DNA of 64,000 bases from assembly GCA_965267405.1 (NCBI GenBank), contig OZ253954.1, positions 3,286,001 to 3,350,000 on the forward strand. The letters are read 5' to 3'. Positions 1 through 8,846 of this stretch are shown here, in pieces; the first letter of the stretch is position 1; every line of letters begins with the position of its first letter. Origin of the DNA: JAPPOI01 sp028818055 (GTDB lineage: Bacteria > Pseudomonadota > Alphaproteobacteria > Rhodobacterales > Rhodobacteraceae). A model generated the notes under the pieces. The model was not told where the DNA came from. It made no database searches and worked only from the letters and a program-made list of their open reading frames with translations. Made by a program: the position numbers and the translations under genes.

Positions 1-306
1 AATGTCGAAAACGGAAAGATTTCGGCTTTCGGTCAGGACGTAAAAGCCTGCGCCCTTGGGCAAGCCTCAGCAGCTGTTTTGGCGGCAAATGTGATTGGCA
101 GAAGCCGCGAAGAAATATCTGAAGCCCGTGACGCGCTTGAGGGCATGCTGAAGCACGACGGCCCTGCCCCTAACGCGCCCTTTGATGGCTATGACGTTCT
201 TCTACCTGCTCGCGATTTTCGCAATCGCCACGCGTCGATCATGCTAGCCCTAGAGGCGACCCTCGAAGCGATGCAAAGTTTGGAAAGCAAATCCAATACC
301 GCTTAA
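1..306 (+). CDS. Iron-sulfur cluster assembly scaffold protein (IscU/NifU N-terminal-like), 3' part
   Basis: Only the last 101 codons are in the window. The frame is open from base 1 to the TAA at 304-306. The translation starts NVENGKISAFGQ and runs on through DVKACALGQASAAVLA, the pattern in which IscU/NifU-like scaffolds carry a cluster-binding cysteine. The tail FRNRHASIMLALEA fits the C-terminal helix of the same family. Such proteins build Fe-S clusters in the cytoplasm before delivery. The start and first half lie outside the window, so I cannot say which cysteines are complete or what is upstream. Confidence 0.8.
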   Translation, partial: NVENGKISAFGQDVKACALGQASAAVLAANVIGRSREEISEARDALEGMLKHDGPAPNAPFDGYDVLLPARDFRNRHASIMLALEATLEAMQSLESKSNTA

Positions 307-317
307 CGCCTTGGTAA
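303..317 (+). promoter_or_regulatory. Candidate CtrA-like site (TTAA-N7-GTAA)
   Basis: TTAACGCCTTGGTAA differs by one base from the CtrA consensus TTAA-N7-TTAA. It overlaps the stop codon of the scaffold gene and lies 44 bases before the chemoreceptor ATG. CtrA controls motility and chemotaxis genes in this order, so the placement makes sense, but such short motifs also arise by chance. Confidence 0.25.
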
Positions 318-360
318 AAGGCATTTGTTAGCGACTGGTCCGCAGCCAAGCGGACCCAGC

Positions 361-1764
361 ATGTTTCACGATACGGATCTTTCTGAAATCAATCGGCAAG
401 AGCGTTCACAACGTCTTGCGAAAAATGCCTCACAACTTGGTCGTCGCATCGTGGAGATTTCCGGTGCCCTGAACGCCCTTCGCGCGGACACTGAAAGCCA
501 GAATGCCACCCTGACAGAGGCTAAGGACATCTCAAATGCGCTTATCAAGGCGAACAAAAACGTCCGAAAAACCGCGAGTGAGGTTAACAGTCGGGCTGAA
601 ACAACCTCAAACGCGGTCGAAACGGCCCTGACGATCGTCAAAGATGCTGCCCCTGCCATGCAATCGCTGGCCAACTGGGTCATGGACCTGCAGCAACGCG
701 CCGTGGAAGTTGAGGCAATCTTGATGGATGTGCTGGAATCCAATGACCGGATTTCATCGATCGCTGCTCAGGTAAATATACTTGCCATCAATGCCAAAAT
801 CGAAGCCGCGCGGGCCGGTGAAGCCGGACGCAGCTTTGCTGTTGTGGCTGACGCCGTGAATGAACTTTCACAGAATACCGCGGGCGCCGCCAAAACCATT
901 GATGGACAGATTACTGGTCTCACGTCTTGGATGGAGAAGCTCCAGTTAGACACTCAAGAGTTTGGTCCGATGGCATCCGATGTACGTGCGGGCGCGGCCA
1001 ATACTGCCAAAGCACTGCTGGATGTGGCGGCCAATGTGGAACGCAGTTTTGCGCAAGCTGCTTCGATTGAAGATCAGGCACGCCGCTCAAATGAAGCGGC
1101 AAGCGAACTGCCGGAAGCCTTCGCAAATGTCCGACAGGCATTCTCGTTGGCAAACTCGATGCTCTCTCGGCTCGAACGCGACTTTGATGCTGTGGTCGAC
1201 AACAGCGAAGAGATTGTTCAGGAGACATTTGCCCTTGGTGGAAAGATTGAAGACGGCCCCTTGATCGAGCGCGTTCAGGATGACGCACGTATCATAGGGC
1301 GTCTTTTTGAGGCGGAGCTGGAACACGGCAACATCTCGGAAAACGCGATGTTCTCAACAAAGTATGAGCCTCTTCCAAACACCAATCCCCAGCAGCACTG
1401 GGCGCCGTGTGTCGAAACAACCGACAAAGTGCTACCCCAGATTCAAGAAGCTGCACTTCAATCCGACCCACGCGTTATCTTCTGCGCTGCGGTCGATACA
1501 AACGGTTACTTGCCCACCCACAATGCGGCTTTTTCACACCCGCAAAGCGATGATCCCGTTTGGAACGCAGCACATTGCCGAAATCGACGGATATTCGGCG
1601 ACCGGGTTGGTCTGAAGGCTGGCCAAAACACAAAGCCTTTTCTGCTTCAGGTATATCGTCGCGACATGGGTGGTGGTGAGTTTCGCTCAATGAAAGATTT
1701 GTCTGCGCCAATATTTGTGAATGGCCGGCACTGGGGCGGGTTGCGCCTTGCGTACTCATTTTGA
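361..1764 (+). CDS. Soluble methyl-accepting chemotaxis protein
   Basis: About 467 residues with no hydrophobic segment long enough to span a membrane, so probably a cytoplasmic chemoreceptor. Residues about 10-290 are coiled-coil. The hairpin tip of the signalling domain is clear: AAQVNILAINAKIEAARAG followed by RSFAVVADAVNEL, the part that contacts CheW and CheA. The last ~110 residues form a compact domain with CRNRRIFGDRVG, YRRDMGGG and APIFVNGRHWGGLR, a conserved tail I have seen on other alphaproteobacterial receptors and probably the sensory part. I use ATG 361; an in-frame TTG at 325 is possible and neither has a strong ribosome-binding site. No other che gene is nearby. Confidence 0.85.
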   Translation: MFHDTDLSEINRQERSQRLAKNASQLGRRIVEISGALNALRADTESQNATLTEAKDISNALIKANKNVRKTASEVNSRAETTSNAVETALTIVKDAAPAMQSLANWVMDLQQRAVEVEAILMDVLESNDRISSIAAQVNILAINAKIEAARAGEAGRSFAVVADAVNELSQNTAGAAKTIDGQITGLTSWMEKLQLDTQEFGPMASDVRAGAANTAKALLDVAANVERSFAQAASIEDQARRSNEAASELPEAFANVRQAFSLANSMLSRLERDFDAVVDNSEEIVQETFALGGKIEDGPLIERVQDDARIIGRLFEAELEHGNISENAMFSTKYEPLPNTNPQQHWAPCVETTDKVLPQIQEAALQSDPRVIFCAAVDTNGYLPTHNAAFSHPQSDDPVWNAAHCRNRRIFGDRVGLKAGQNTKPFLLQVYRRDMGGGEFRSMKDLSAPIFVNGRHWGGLRLAYSF

Positions 1765-1768
1765 TCAC

Positions 1769-1806
1769 AAAAAAAATGCGCCGCACGTCGAACAGACGGC
1801 GGCGCA
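1769..1806 (-). terminator. Rho-independent terminator, minus strand
   Basis: The arms at 1777-1784 (TGCGCCGC) and 1799-1806 (GCGGCGCA) pair perfectly over 8 bases with a 14-base loop. Read on the minus strand the hairpin is followed by eight T (1776-1769). It would end transcripts coming from recG and the small gene at 1936-2055. Confidence 0.75.
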
Positions 1807-1935
1807 AGTGGCGCATCTGGCAGATCATGACCGACCGGACCCGGGTCAAGGGTCAATAAGACGGGACAGTGTCAACGCATCGAAGTTGGGGACAGGATGC
1901 GAGGTCGGTACTTCCAGACCGCAGGCAGAGGGAAC

Positions 1936-2055
1936 TCAGGTCAAACCCGGCAGCGTTAAAACAACAACGAACATTGCAACCAGGCACACTGCTCCCAAGA
2001 AGTCCTGTGCCAGGGTCCGGCGATTGCGGATTACTGCGTCTTTCAGCTCGGTCAT
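1936..2055 (-). CDS. Small membrane protein, 39 residues
   Basis: ATG 2055 to TGA 1936-1938. The peptide starts MTELKDAVIRNRR, a charged N-terminus, then has one hydrophobic segment (residues about 20-38, rich in V, L, A, F), so a single-pass inner-membrane peptide is likely. An AAGGAT ribosome-binding site sits six bases before the ATG. It lies 124 bases downstream of recG on the same strand and 129 bases before a terminator, so it could be the last gene of the ligA-recG transcript. I do not recognise a named family; the fit of start, Shine-Dalgarno and membrane segment is the support. Confidence 0.6.
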   Translation of the reverse strand: MTELKDAVIRNRRTLAQDFLGAVCLVAMFVVVLTLPGLT

Positions 2056-2179
2056 CTCAATATCCTTATTATCGGCAAGCAGCGGGCGGGCTGCATTTGT
2101 TGCCTCTTTGTTCTCAAATTTGAATCAATCTGTAAAGAACTTTTTAAGAACAAAAGTGAACTTTTCAGAACAAAGTCCG

Positions 2180-4270
2180 CTAACCCACTGAAATCATTTG
2201 AATTGCCTGATCCTGCGAAAGTAGCCAAAGTAAGTGTCTGGCTGCATTTCCCCGCGCGGATGAAAGGCCAGGATCCTGATCGATCAAACGCCTTGCGTCT
2301 TTCTGGGCGGTGGCCATTAACCCGGCCTGTGTTTCGACATCAGCGACCCGAAAACGTGGCAGGCCGGATTGTGCCGTCCCTAATACATCGCCTGCACCGC
2401 GCATTGCGAGGTCTTCCTCTGCAATCCGGAAACCATCTTCCGTTTCACGCATGATTTCCAAACGCCGTCGCGCCCCTTCAGAAAGCGGCTGCTGGAACAT
2501 CAGCAAACACGTAGATGCGTCAGAGCCTCGTCCAACGCGACCGCGCAACTGGTGCAACTGAGATAGTCCAAAGCTTTCGGCACGCTCGATCACCATGATT
2601 GACGCGTTCGGCACATCGACACCAACCTCGATGACTGTTGTCGCAACCAAGACCTGCGTTTCGCCAGAAGCAAACCGGGCCATGGCTTCGTCTTTGTCGG
2701 GAACAGGCATTTGCCCATGCACCAAGCCAACGTTGCCTTCTCCAAAGGCAGATCGCAATTTCCGAAACCTATCCTCAGCCGCAGCCAGATCGCTTGTCTC
2801 GCTTTCATCGACCAGCGGACAAACCCAATACGCCTGACGACCTTCGGCCAGTGCGCTTTTCAAATGCTCAAGGACCTCGTCAAACCGTGACGTTGAGATC
2901 AGAGCGGTTTTTACGGGTTTTCGACCGGCTGGCTTTTCATCCAAGATGGACACATCCAGATCGCCGTACTGCGCAAGGCTTAGTGATCTTGGAATGGGTG
3001 TCGCCGTCATGACAAGAACGTCTGCAGCCTTGCCTTTCTCCCCTAACCGCATGCGTTGCGACACCCCGAAACGGTGTTGTTCGTCAATGACCGCCAACCG
3101 CAGGTCAGCAAAGTTCACGTCATCCTGGAACACCGCATGGGTTCCAACAAGGATACCTATGTCACCATTTTCGAGCGCCTTCAGTTTCGCGCGTCTCTCC
3201 GCTGCACGATCCCGCCCCGTCAGAACCTCGACCACAACACGTGCGGGCTCGCATAACGCGCGCAAAGAATGATAATGCTGCTGCGCCAGGATTTCCGTCG
3301 GGGCCATCATGACACCCTGCCCGCCAGCCTCGACTGCCGTCAAAAGCGCCATAAGAGCAACCAGCGTCTTTCCTGACCCGACATCGCCTTGAAGCAAGCG
3401 GTTCATGCGATGCGCATTCGCCATGTCGGATTGGATTTCTTCAATCGCACGCTGTTGGGCGTTTGTAGGCGTATAGGGCAAAGCCGCCATGACAGGCGAC
3501 TGAAGTCTCCCCGTCGCCTTGCTCGGCCGCCCCGAGCGTCGTTTCCGGTTGCGGCGCGCCAGTGCCAAAGTCAGTTGGTGCGCAAAAAACTCGTCATATG
3601 CCAACCTTTGTCGCGCGGGCGCCATCGCCAAAAGATCGTTATCGGCGCCGGGCGCATGTGCATCGGAGACAGCCCGGTCCCACGCAGGCCAACCTTCCTG
3701 TTCAATCAGAACTGGATCGATCCATTCCTCGAGATGCGGAATGCGCGTAAGCGCGTCTGACATTGCCTTCGTCATTGTCTTGGCAGTCAATCCCGCAGTC
3801 AGCGGATAAACCGGCTCATATGGTCGAATGTCGGACGCCCGCGCCTCGGTCACGATGTAATCTGGGTGCGGCATTTGCAGAGTGTTGTCGAAAGCTTCCA
3901 GCTTTCCGGAAATGATCCGTCGTTCACCTTCGGGCAATTGCTTTGCCAGCCAGTCCGCACGCGCGTGAAAAAACACCAATTGGAAAGATGTCTTTGCATC
4001 GCTCACGTCAACACGATGTGGTCGGCCCTTTCCACGTGCAGGATGGTGTCGCTGAACCTCTACGGCGACGGTGACAACTTGAGGCGGAACCACCCCATCC
4101 ACCGTGTCGATCTGTTTTCTGTTTATCCCTGAATGCGGCAACGTCAGGATCAGATCCCGCGCATTCTCTACCTCGAGATTTACCAAGAGTTTTGCCGTCT
4201 TCGGTCCTATACCGCTGAGCGTCTCAACCGACGAAAACAGCGGAAATAGAATTTCCGGCCGCCCACTCAT
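2180..4270 (-). CDS. recG: ATP-dependent DNA helicase RecG
   Basis: 696 residues, normal length for RecG, which remodels stalled forks and branches Holliday junctions. The N-terminal wedge/OB region spans residues 1-250; the early helix-hairpin-like IGPKTAKLLVNL at about 21-32 is typical. Helicase motif I is GDVGSGKT (295-302), motif II is DEQH (396-399), followed by TATPIPRSL and the C-terminal QLRGRVGRG. Its ATG overlaps the ligA stop by four bases (ATGA at 4267-4270), so the two are probably translated together. Confidence 0.97.
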   Translation of the reverse strand: MSGRPEILFPLFSSVETLSGIGPKTAKLLVNLEVENARDLILTLPHSGINRKQIDTVDGVVPPQVVTVAVEVQRHHPARGKGRPHRVDVSDAKTSFQLVFFHARADWLAKQLPEGERRIISGKLEAFDNTLQMPHPDYIVTEARASDIRPYEPVYPLTAGLTAKTMTKAMSDALTRIPHLEEWIDPVLIEQEGWPAWDRAVSDAHAPGADNDLLAMAPARQRLAYDEFFAHQLTLALARRNRKRRSGRPSKATGRLQSPVMAALPYTPTNAQQRAIEEIQSDMANAHRMNRLLQGDVGSGKTLVALMALLTAVEAGGQGVMMAPTEILAQQHYHSLRALCEPARVVVEVLTGRDRAAERRAKLKALENGDIGILVGTHAVFQDDVNFADLRLAVIDEQHRFGVSQRMRLGEKGKAADVLVMTATPIPRSLSLAQYGDLDVSILDEKPAGRKPVKTALISTSRFDEVLEHLKSALAEGRQAYWVCPLVDESETSDLAAAEDRFRKLRSAFGEGNVGLVHGQMPVPDKDEAMARFASGETQVLVATTVIEVGVDVPNASIMVIERAESFGLSQLHQLRGRVGRGSDASTCLLMFQQPLSEGARRRLEIMRETEDGFRIAEEDLAMRGAGDVLGTAQSGLPRFRVADVETQAGLMATAQKDARRLIDQDPGLSSARGNAARHLLWLLSQDQAIQMISVG

Positions 4271-6387
4271 GTCGCGCCGATCAGATCCAACCAGGTATCT
4301 TCATCGATCACTTCGATTCCAAGGTCATCTGCTTTCTTGGCTTTTGAGCCCGCGCCCGGCCCGGCAACAACCAAGTCGGTCTTGGAGGAAACCGAACCGC
4401 TCACTTTCGCACCCAATGACTCCGCCCGCGCTTTTGCTTCAGCGCGGGTCATCCGTTCCAATGTGCCTGTGAATACCACTGTCTTCCCCGCAACCGGACT
4501 ATCCGCAACATCTGGACGATCTGCGTCTTGAATATCGAGATGAGCTACAAGCCGGTCGATCGAACTCTTCTCTCTCGGGTTCTTGAAGGCTGACACTAAG
4601 GACATCGCCATCACGCGTCCCACACCATCAATTGCGATCAGGTCTTCCCAAACCTCGCCCTCATCGATTTCGACTCGGACCATGGCGTCGGAAAATTGCG
4701 CCCAAGAGCCGAAATGATTGGCCAGAAGCGAACCAGCACTTTCTCCGACATGTCGAATCCCAAGCGCGAAAATTACCCGGTTCAAGGCGATCGCGCGGCG
4801 TTCCTGAATTGCGGCAAAAAGTTTGGTTGCCGATTTTTCGCCCCAACCTTCCTTGTTCTTCAGCGCGATCAGGCCGCTGGAAAACCGGTCTTCAAGCGTG
4901 AAGATATCGGCTGGTTCTTTAATCCAGCCATCTTCAAAGAACTGCTCGACCTGTTTGGACCCCAATCCATCGATATCGAAAGCGGCTCTTGAAACGAAAT
5001 GCTTCAACTTTTCAATCGCTTGTGCCGGACATATCAAACCGCCGGTACAACGACGAACAGCATCGCCAGGCTCGCGTACAGCTTCAGACTGACATTCAGG
5101 GCAGACAGACGGGAATTCGAACGGGACGGCATCTGTGGGACGTTTGTTCAAATCGACGTCTGCAACCTTCGGAATAACGTCGCCTGCGCGATAGACCTGA
5201 ACCCAATCGCCAACCCGGATGTCTTTACCGTCACGGATCGGGGCGCCATTGGCATCACGTCCTGCAATATAATCCTCATTGTGAAGGGTGGCGTTTGATA
5301 CGACCACGCCTCCGACCGTTACCGGCTGAAGCCGGGCAACCGGGCTAAGCGCTCCGGTTCGCCCGACCTGAATGTCGATGGCATCCAATCGTGTCCATGC
5401 CAGTTCGGCCGGAAACTTGTGTGCAACCGCCCAACGAGGCGTTGTTGACCGGAAGCCTAGACGTTCCTGCAAGCGAAGATCGTTAACTTTATAGACGACA
5501 CCGTCAATGTCGTAGCCCAAATCAGATCTGTGTTGTTCGATCTCGCGATAGTGTGAGATCATGGCTTCTGGCGTTTCGCATTCCTTAGTCAGCGGATTTG
5601 TTTGAAACCCAAATGCCTGAAGAGTCTTGATCGATTCAATCTGCGATGCACCAAGTGGCGCGCTGAGTTCCCCCCAAGCGTAGGCGAAGAAGCGAAGAGG
5701 ACGGCTTGCGGTAATTGTCGGGTCGAGCTGGCGAAGCGAACCGGCCGCTGCGTTCCTGGGATTTGCAAACAAGCGATCACCGTTTGCAGCTTGTCTTGCG
5801 TTCAGTTCGTCAAAGTCGGCATGCGACATGTAGACTTCGCCGCGCACTTCCAGGATATCCGGCGCATCGAAAATCGTTTTGGGAATATCCGATATCGTCA
5901 GTGCGTTTTCCGTAACATTTTCGCCGGTCGATCCATCGCCCCTAGTCACTGCATGTTTGAGCTGCCCCGCCTCATATCGAACCGAAAGTGAAAGGCCGTC
6001 GATTTTCGGTTCAGCGGTAAAGGACAACGATGTGTCCGTCTTCATGCCAAGATACTTTTTGATCGATCCCACAAAGTCATGGACGTCTTCATCAGAAAAG
6101 GCATTGCCAAGAGAAAGCATCCGCACGGCATGCGTTACCTTCTGAAACCCATCCGATGGCGTGGCACCCACAGTCTCGCTTGGTGAATCGGTGCGTTTTA
6201 GTTCGGGAAAACGTTCCTCGATGGCAGAGTTTCTGCGCTTGAGCGCATCATATTCCGCATCAGAAATATCGGGCGCATCGTTTTGATGATACGCCAGATT
6301 GGCTGCCTCAATGAGCTTTGCCAATCGCGCAAGCTCGGCCTCGGCTTCGCCTTTACTTAGCTTTTCAACCGGCAGGTCGTCTTTCAT
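4267..6387 (-). CDS. ligA: NAD-dependent DNA ligase LigA
   Basis: 706 residues. Seals nicks in replication and repair with NAD as cofactor. Visible in order: the Ia domain at the N-terminus (NLAYHQNDAPDISDAEYD), the adenylated lysine in AEPKIDG (about residue 128), the OB domain, a four-cysteine zinc finger (CPECQ then CTGGLICP), helix-hairpin-helix repeats, and a BRCT domain at the end beginning VVFTGTLERMTRAEAK. I place the start at ATG 6387 rather than the TTG one codon upstream because GGAG lies seven bases before the ATG. A gap of 97 bases separates it from ctrA upstream. Confidence 0.97.
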   Translation of the reverse strand: MKDDLPVEKLSKGEAEAELARLAKLIEAANLAYHQNDAPDISDAEYDALKRRNSAIEERFPELKRTDSPSETVGATPSDGFQKVTHAVRMLSLGNAFSDEDVHDFVGSIKKYLGMKTDTSLSFTAEPKIDGLSLSVRYEAGQLKHAVTRGDGSTGENVTENALTISDIPKTIFDAPDILEVRGEVYMSHADFDELNARQAANGDRLFANPRNAAAGSLRQLDPTITASRPLRFFAYAWGELSAPLGASQIESIKTLQAFGFQTNPLTKECETPEAMISHYREIEQHRSDLGYDIDGVVYKVNDLRLQERLGFRSTTPRWAVAHKFPAELAWTRLDAIDIQVGRTGALSPVARLQPVTVGGVVVSNATLHNEDYIAGRDANGAPIRDGKDIRVGDWVQVYRAGDVIPKVADVDLNKRPTDAVPFEFPSVCPECQSEAVREPGDAVRRCTGGLICPAQAIEKLKHFVSRAAFDIDGLGSKQVEQFFEDGWIKEPADIFTLEDRFSSGLIALKNKEGWGEKSATKLFAAIQERRAIALNRVIFALGIRHVGESAGSLLANHFGSWAQFSDAMVRVEIDEGEVWEDLIAIDGVGRVMAMSLVSAFKNPREKSSIDRLVAHLDIQDADRPDVADSPVAGKTVVFTGTLERMTRAEAKARAESLGAKVSGSVSSKTDLVVAGPGAGSKAKKADDLGIEVIDEDTWLDLIGAT

Positions 6388-6412
6388 CAATGGGCTCCGA
6401 ACCTCTTCGACT

Positions 6413-6428
6413 CATGGATAGGTCCATG
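6413..6428. repeat. Short perfect dyad before ligA
   Basis: CATGGA-TAGG-TCCATG, six-base arms and a four-base loop, in the 97-base space between ctrA and ligA. A GANTC site (GACTC, the CcrM methylation sequence) abuts it at 6409-6413. No T-run follows on either strand, so it is not a classical terminator. It might be a protein-binding site or chance. Confidence 0.35.
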
Positions 6429-6484
6429 CTTCTCTGAGATCCAGCGCCGAGCCAGACGACCCGCCGTTTTTCTACTGCTCGCTT

Positions 6485-7201
6485 TTACGCAGTGGCAACC
6501 ATTCCGCTTTCTTCGAAGGGCACCTCTTCAGGGTCACGCAGAACGTATCCGCGTCCCCAAACCGTTTCGATGTAGTTATCGCCATCGGTCGCTTCACTGA
6601 GCTTCTTGCGCAGTTTGCAGATGAATACATCGATAATCTTCAATTCCGGTTCATCCATTCCGCCATAAAGGTGGTTCAGAAACATCTCTTTTGTCAGCGT
6701 CGTCCCCTTCCGCAGCGAAAGCAGCTCAAGCATCTGGTATTCTTTGCCCGTCAGATGGACAGCCTTGCCGTTGGCATCGACTGTCTTGGCATCCAAGTTA
6801 ACGGCCACTTTGCCGGTCTGAATTATGGATTGGGCATGACCCTTCGAACGCCGGATGATCGCGTGGATCCGAGCGACAAGTTCCTCGCGATGAAATGGTT
6901 TGGTCAGATAGTCATCTGCACCGAAGCCAAAGCCTTTGATTTTGCTTTCCGTGTCATCTGAACCAGTCAAAATCAGAATTGGCGTCTCGACCCGCGATAG
7001 TCGAAGTTGCCGCAACACCTCGTGTCCCTCCATGTCGGGCAAATCGAGGTCGAGGAGGATCAAATCGTAGTCATACAGTTTGGCGAGATCGATCCCTTCT
7101 TCGCCAAGGTCTGTCGCATAGACATTAAGGTTGGCGTGAGTGAGCATCATTTCGATGCTACGTGATGTCGTTGGATCGTCTTCAACCAATAGAACGCGCA
7201 T
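6485..7201 (-). CDS. ctrA: Cell-cycle/master response regulator CtrA
   Basis: 238 residues, OmpR-type. The receiver domain starts MRVLLVEDDPTTSRSIEMML. The phosphoacceptor is Asp51 (LILLDLDLPDMEGHEV), the same number as in Caulobacter. The C-terminal winged helix holds LTGKEYQMLELLSLRKG, MFLNHLYGGMDEPELKIIDV and ETVWGRGYVLRDP, all highly typical of CtrA. I start at ATG 7201; an extra 16 codons upstream are open but GGAG lies seven bases before 7201. In this order CtrA is usually dispensable and controls motility, gene-transfer-agent and related genes rather than viability. sciP lies directly upstream on the same strand. Confidence 0.96.
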   Translation of the reverse strand: MRVLLVEDDPTTSRSIEMMLTHANLNVYATDLGEEGIDLAKLYDYDLILLDLDLPDMEGHEVLRQLRLSRVETPILILTGSDDTESKIKGFGFGADDYLTKPFHREELVARIHAIIRRSKGHAQSIIQTGKVAVNLDAKTVDANGKAVHLTGKEYQMLELLSLRKGTTLTKEMFLNHLYGGMDEPELKIIDVFICKLRKKLSEATDGDNYIETVWGRGYVLRDPEEVPFEESGMVATA

Positions 7202-7252
7202 ATCGCAACTCCGCAAGTTTCCCTTCGCACTTCTTAAAGTGCCGCCCATTGG

Positions 7253-7267
7253 TTAATCGCTCGTTAC
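7253..7267 (+). promoter_or_regulatory. Candidate CtrA site in the ctrA promoter
   Basis: TTAATCGCTCGTTAC fits TTAA-N7-TTAA with one mismatch, 52 bases upstream of the ctrA ATG and between ctrA and sciP. CtrA autoregulates through such sites in Caulobacter. No mapped promoter is available, so the role is inferred from position and motif only. Confidence 0.4.
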
Positions 7268-7291
7268 CACATGTGATTTTTACACATCAAC

Positions 7292-7570
7292 TTAAAGTTG
7301 TCTATAACGCTTTAAATTCGTCGCTTTTAGGGCTGACTCGCCGTGGCTTGCAACCAGAGCGTGCCAATTGTCGAATTCCTCGGACGATAAATCGTATATT
7401 TCGAGAGCTTCGCTTCGGGTGATCAGGCCACCATCGACCGCGCGAATGACGGCTGCCTTGCGACTTGCAACCCAGCGTCGGGTTTTCGGATCAGGCAGGT
7501 CAGCGCGCGACATGACTGTTCCATCGGGCAGCGTTACAGTGCGTGGGCCTTTCACCTTTTTGAGATACAT
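7292..7570 (-). CDS. sciP: CtrA inhibitor SciP (DUF1153 family)
   Basis: 92 residues. The family pattern is clear: GPRTVTLPDGTVMSRADLP, then KTRRWVASRKAAVIRAVDGG, then a helix-turn-helix (ITRSEALEIYDLSSEEFDNW) and a basic tail ending LKRYRQL. In Caulobacter SciP binds CtrA and stops it recruiting RNA polymerase. AAGGA lies six bases before the ATG (7570). It sits 90 bases upstream of ctrA on the same strand, so regulator and antagonist are neighbours and may share some transcripts. mnmA diverges from it. Confidence 0.9.
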   Translation of the reverse strand: MYLKKVKGPRTVTLPDGTVMSRADLPDPKTRRWVASRKAAVIRAVDGGLITRSEALEIYDLSSEEFDNWHALVASHGESALKATNLKRYRQL

Positions 7571-7700
7571 GCGTCGTCCTTACGTCGTCTTGAGCAGCAA
7601 ACTGACGCAAAGGTTTTAACTGGGAGTGAAAGCGGCCCTTGAGACTACGAAGGATTTTCATATATTCCGCAAATCCTTGTTATCCTTGAACTTGAATAAA

Positions 7701-8846
7701 ATGGCTCTCGACGACACCAAAGGTTTGAATTCGCTTGGCTTTCCGAAACCACCTTCGGAAACACGCGTTGTTGTGGCCATGTCGGGTGGCGTGGATAGTT
7801 CGGTCGTCGCCGCAGAACTTGCTCAAGAAGGCTATGATGTGGTCGGCGTCACGCTGCAACTTTACGATCACGGGGCGGCACTGGCTAAAAAAGGGGCGTG
7901 CTGTGCTGGCGTCGATATTCACGATGCTCGCCGTGTCGCGGAAGACATGAACTTTCCGCACTATGTTCTTGATTACGAGAATATTTTTCGTGATGCCGTC
8001 ATTGATGAATTCGCTGACAGCTACCTTGCCGGGGCAACACCTGTTCCGTGTATTCGCTGCAATGAGCGGGTGAAATTCAAAGACCTGCTGGAGACCGCGA
8101 AGGATCTGGACGCCGATTGCATGGCAACCGGACACTACATTCAACGCAAAGTCGGCGTTGCTGGTGCCGAGCTTCATCGCGCTGCTGACCATGCGCGCGA
8201 TCAGTCATACTTCCTGTTTTCCACAACACCGGAACAGCTGGATTACCTTCGCTTTCCGCTGGGACATCTGGCATCGAAGGATGAGACACGGGCTTTGGCG
8301 ACAAAGCACGGGCTTGTCGTTGCGGACAAGCCAGACAGCCAAGACATTTGCTTCGTCCCGGACGGCAATTATGCCAATGTTATTGAGAAGTTACGTCCAG
8401 GTGCGGCGGAGCCAGGCCAAATTGTCCACGCCGATGGTCGTATTCTCGGTGAGCACAAAGGCGTCATACATTACACCATCGGTCAACGCCGCGGCCTGGG
8501 TATCGGCGGCCTTGATGATCCACTCTACGTCGTGAAGCTGGATGTCGACACCAAGTCAGTCGTTGTTGGCCCAAAAGAGATGCTGGCAACCCGTGTTGTT
8601 CCGGTGAGAGAGATCAACTGGCTGGGCGATGAGCGGTTTGATAGCCGACCAGAGTGGCGTGTTGCGGTCAAAGTTCGCTCGACTCGGCCACCGACCGAAG
8701 CGGTTGTGCGACCCGTTTCAGCAACCGAAGCTGAAGTTGAATTGATGGTGGCCGAAGAAGGTGTATCGCCGGGACAAGCTTGCGTTTTCTACGACACCGA
8801 AGGAAGCCGAGTGTACGGCGGCGGCTGGATCTGGCGCGGGGCGTAA
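7701..8846 (+). CDS. mnmA: tRNA 2-thiouridine(34) synthase MnmA
   Basis: 381 residues. Thiolates U34 of Lys, Glu and Gln tRNAs using sulfur relayed from a desulfurase. The PP-loop is VVAMSGGVDSS near residue 25; the first catalytic cysteine is in PVPCIRCNERVKF (about 115-118) and the second in SQDICFVPDG (about 216). GHYIQRKV and IGQRRGLGIGG are also typical. I start at ATG 7701 (MALDDTKGLNSLGF), which fits close relatives; 25 further codons upstream are open from a GTG but look non-coding. Confidence 0.96.
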   Translation: MALDDTKGLNSLGFPKPPSETRVVVAMSGGVDSSVVAAELAQEGYDVVGVTLQLYDHGAALAKKGACCAGVDIHDARRVAEDMNFPHYVLDYENIFRDAVIDEFADSYLAGATPVPCIRCNERVKFKDLLETAKDLDADCMATGHYIQRKVGVAGAELHRAADHARDQSYFLFSTTPEQLDYLRFPLGHLASKDETRALATKHGLVVADKPDSQDICFVPDGNYANVIEKLRPGAAEPGQIVHADGRILGEHKGVIHYTIGQRRGLGIGGLDDPLYVVKLDVDTKSVVVGPKEMLATRVVPVREINWLGDERFDSRPEWRVAVKVRSTRPPTEAVVRPVSATEAEVELMVAEEGVSPGQACVFYDTEGSRVYGGGWIWRGA

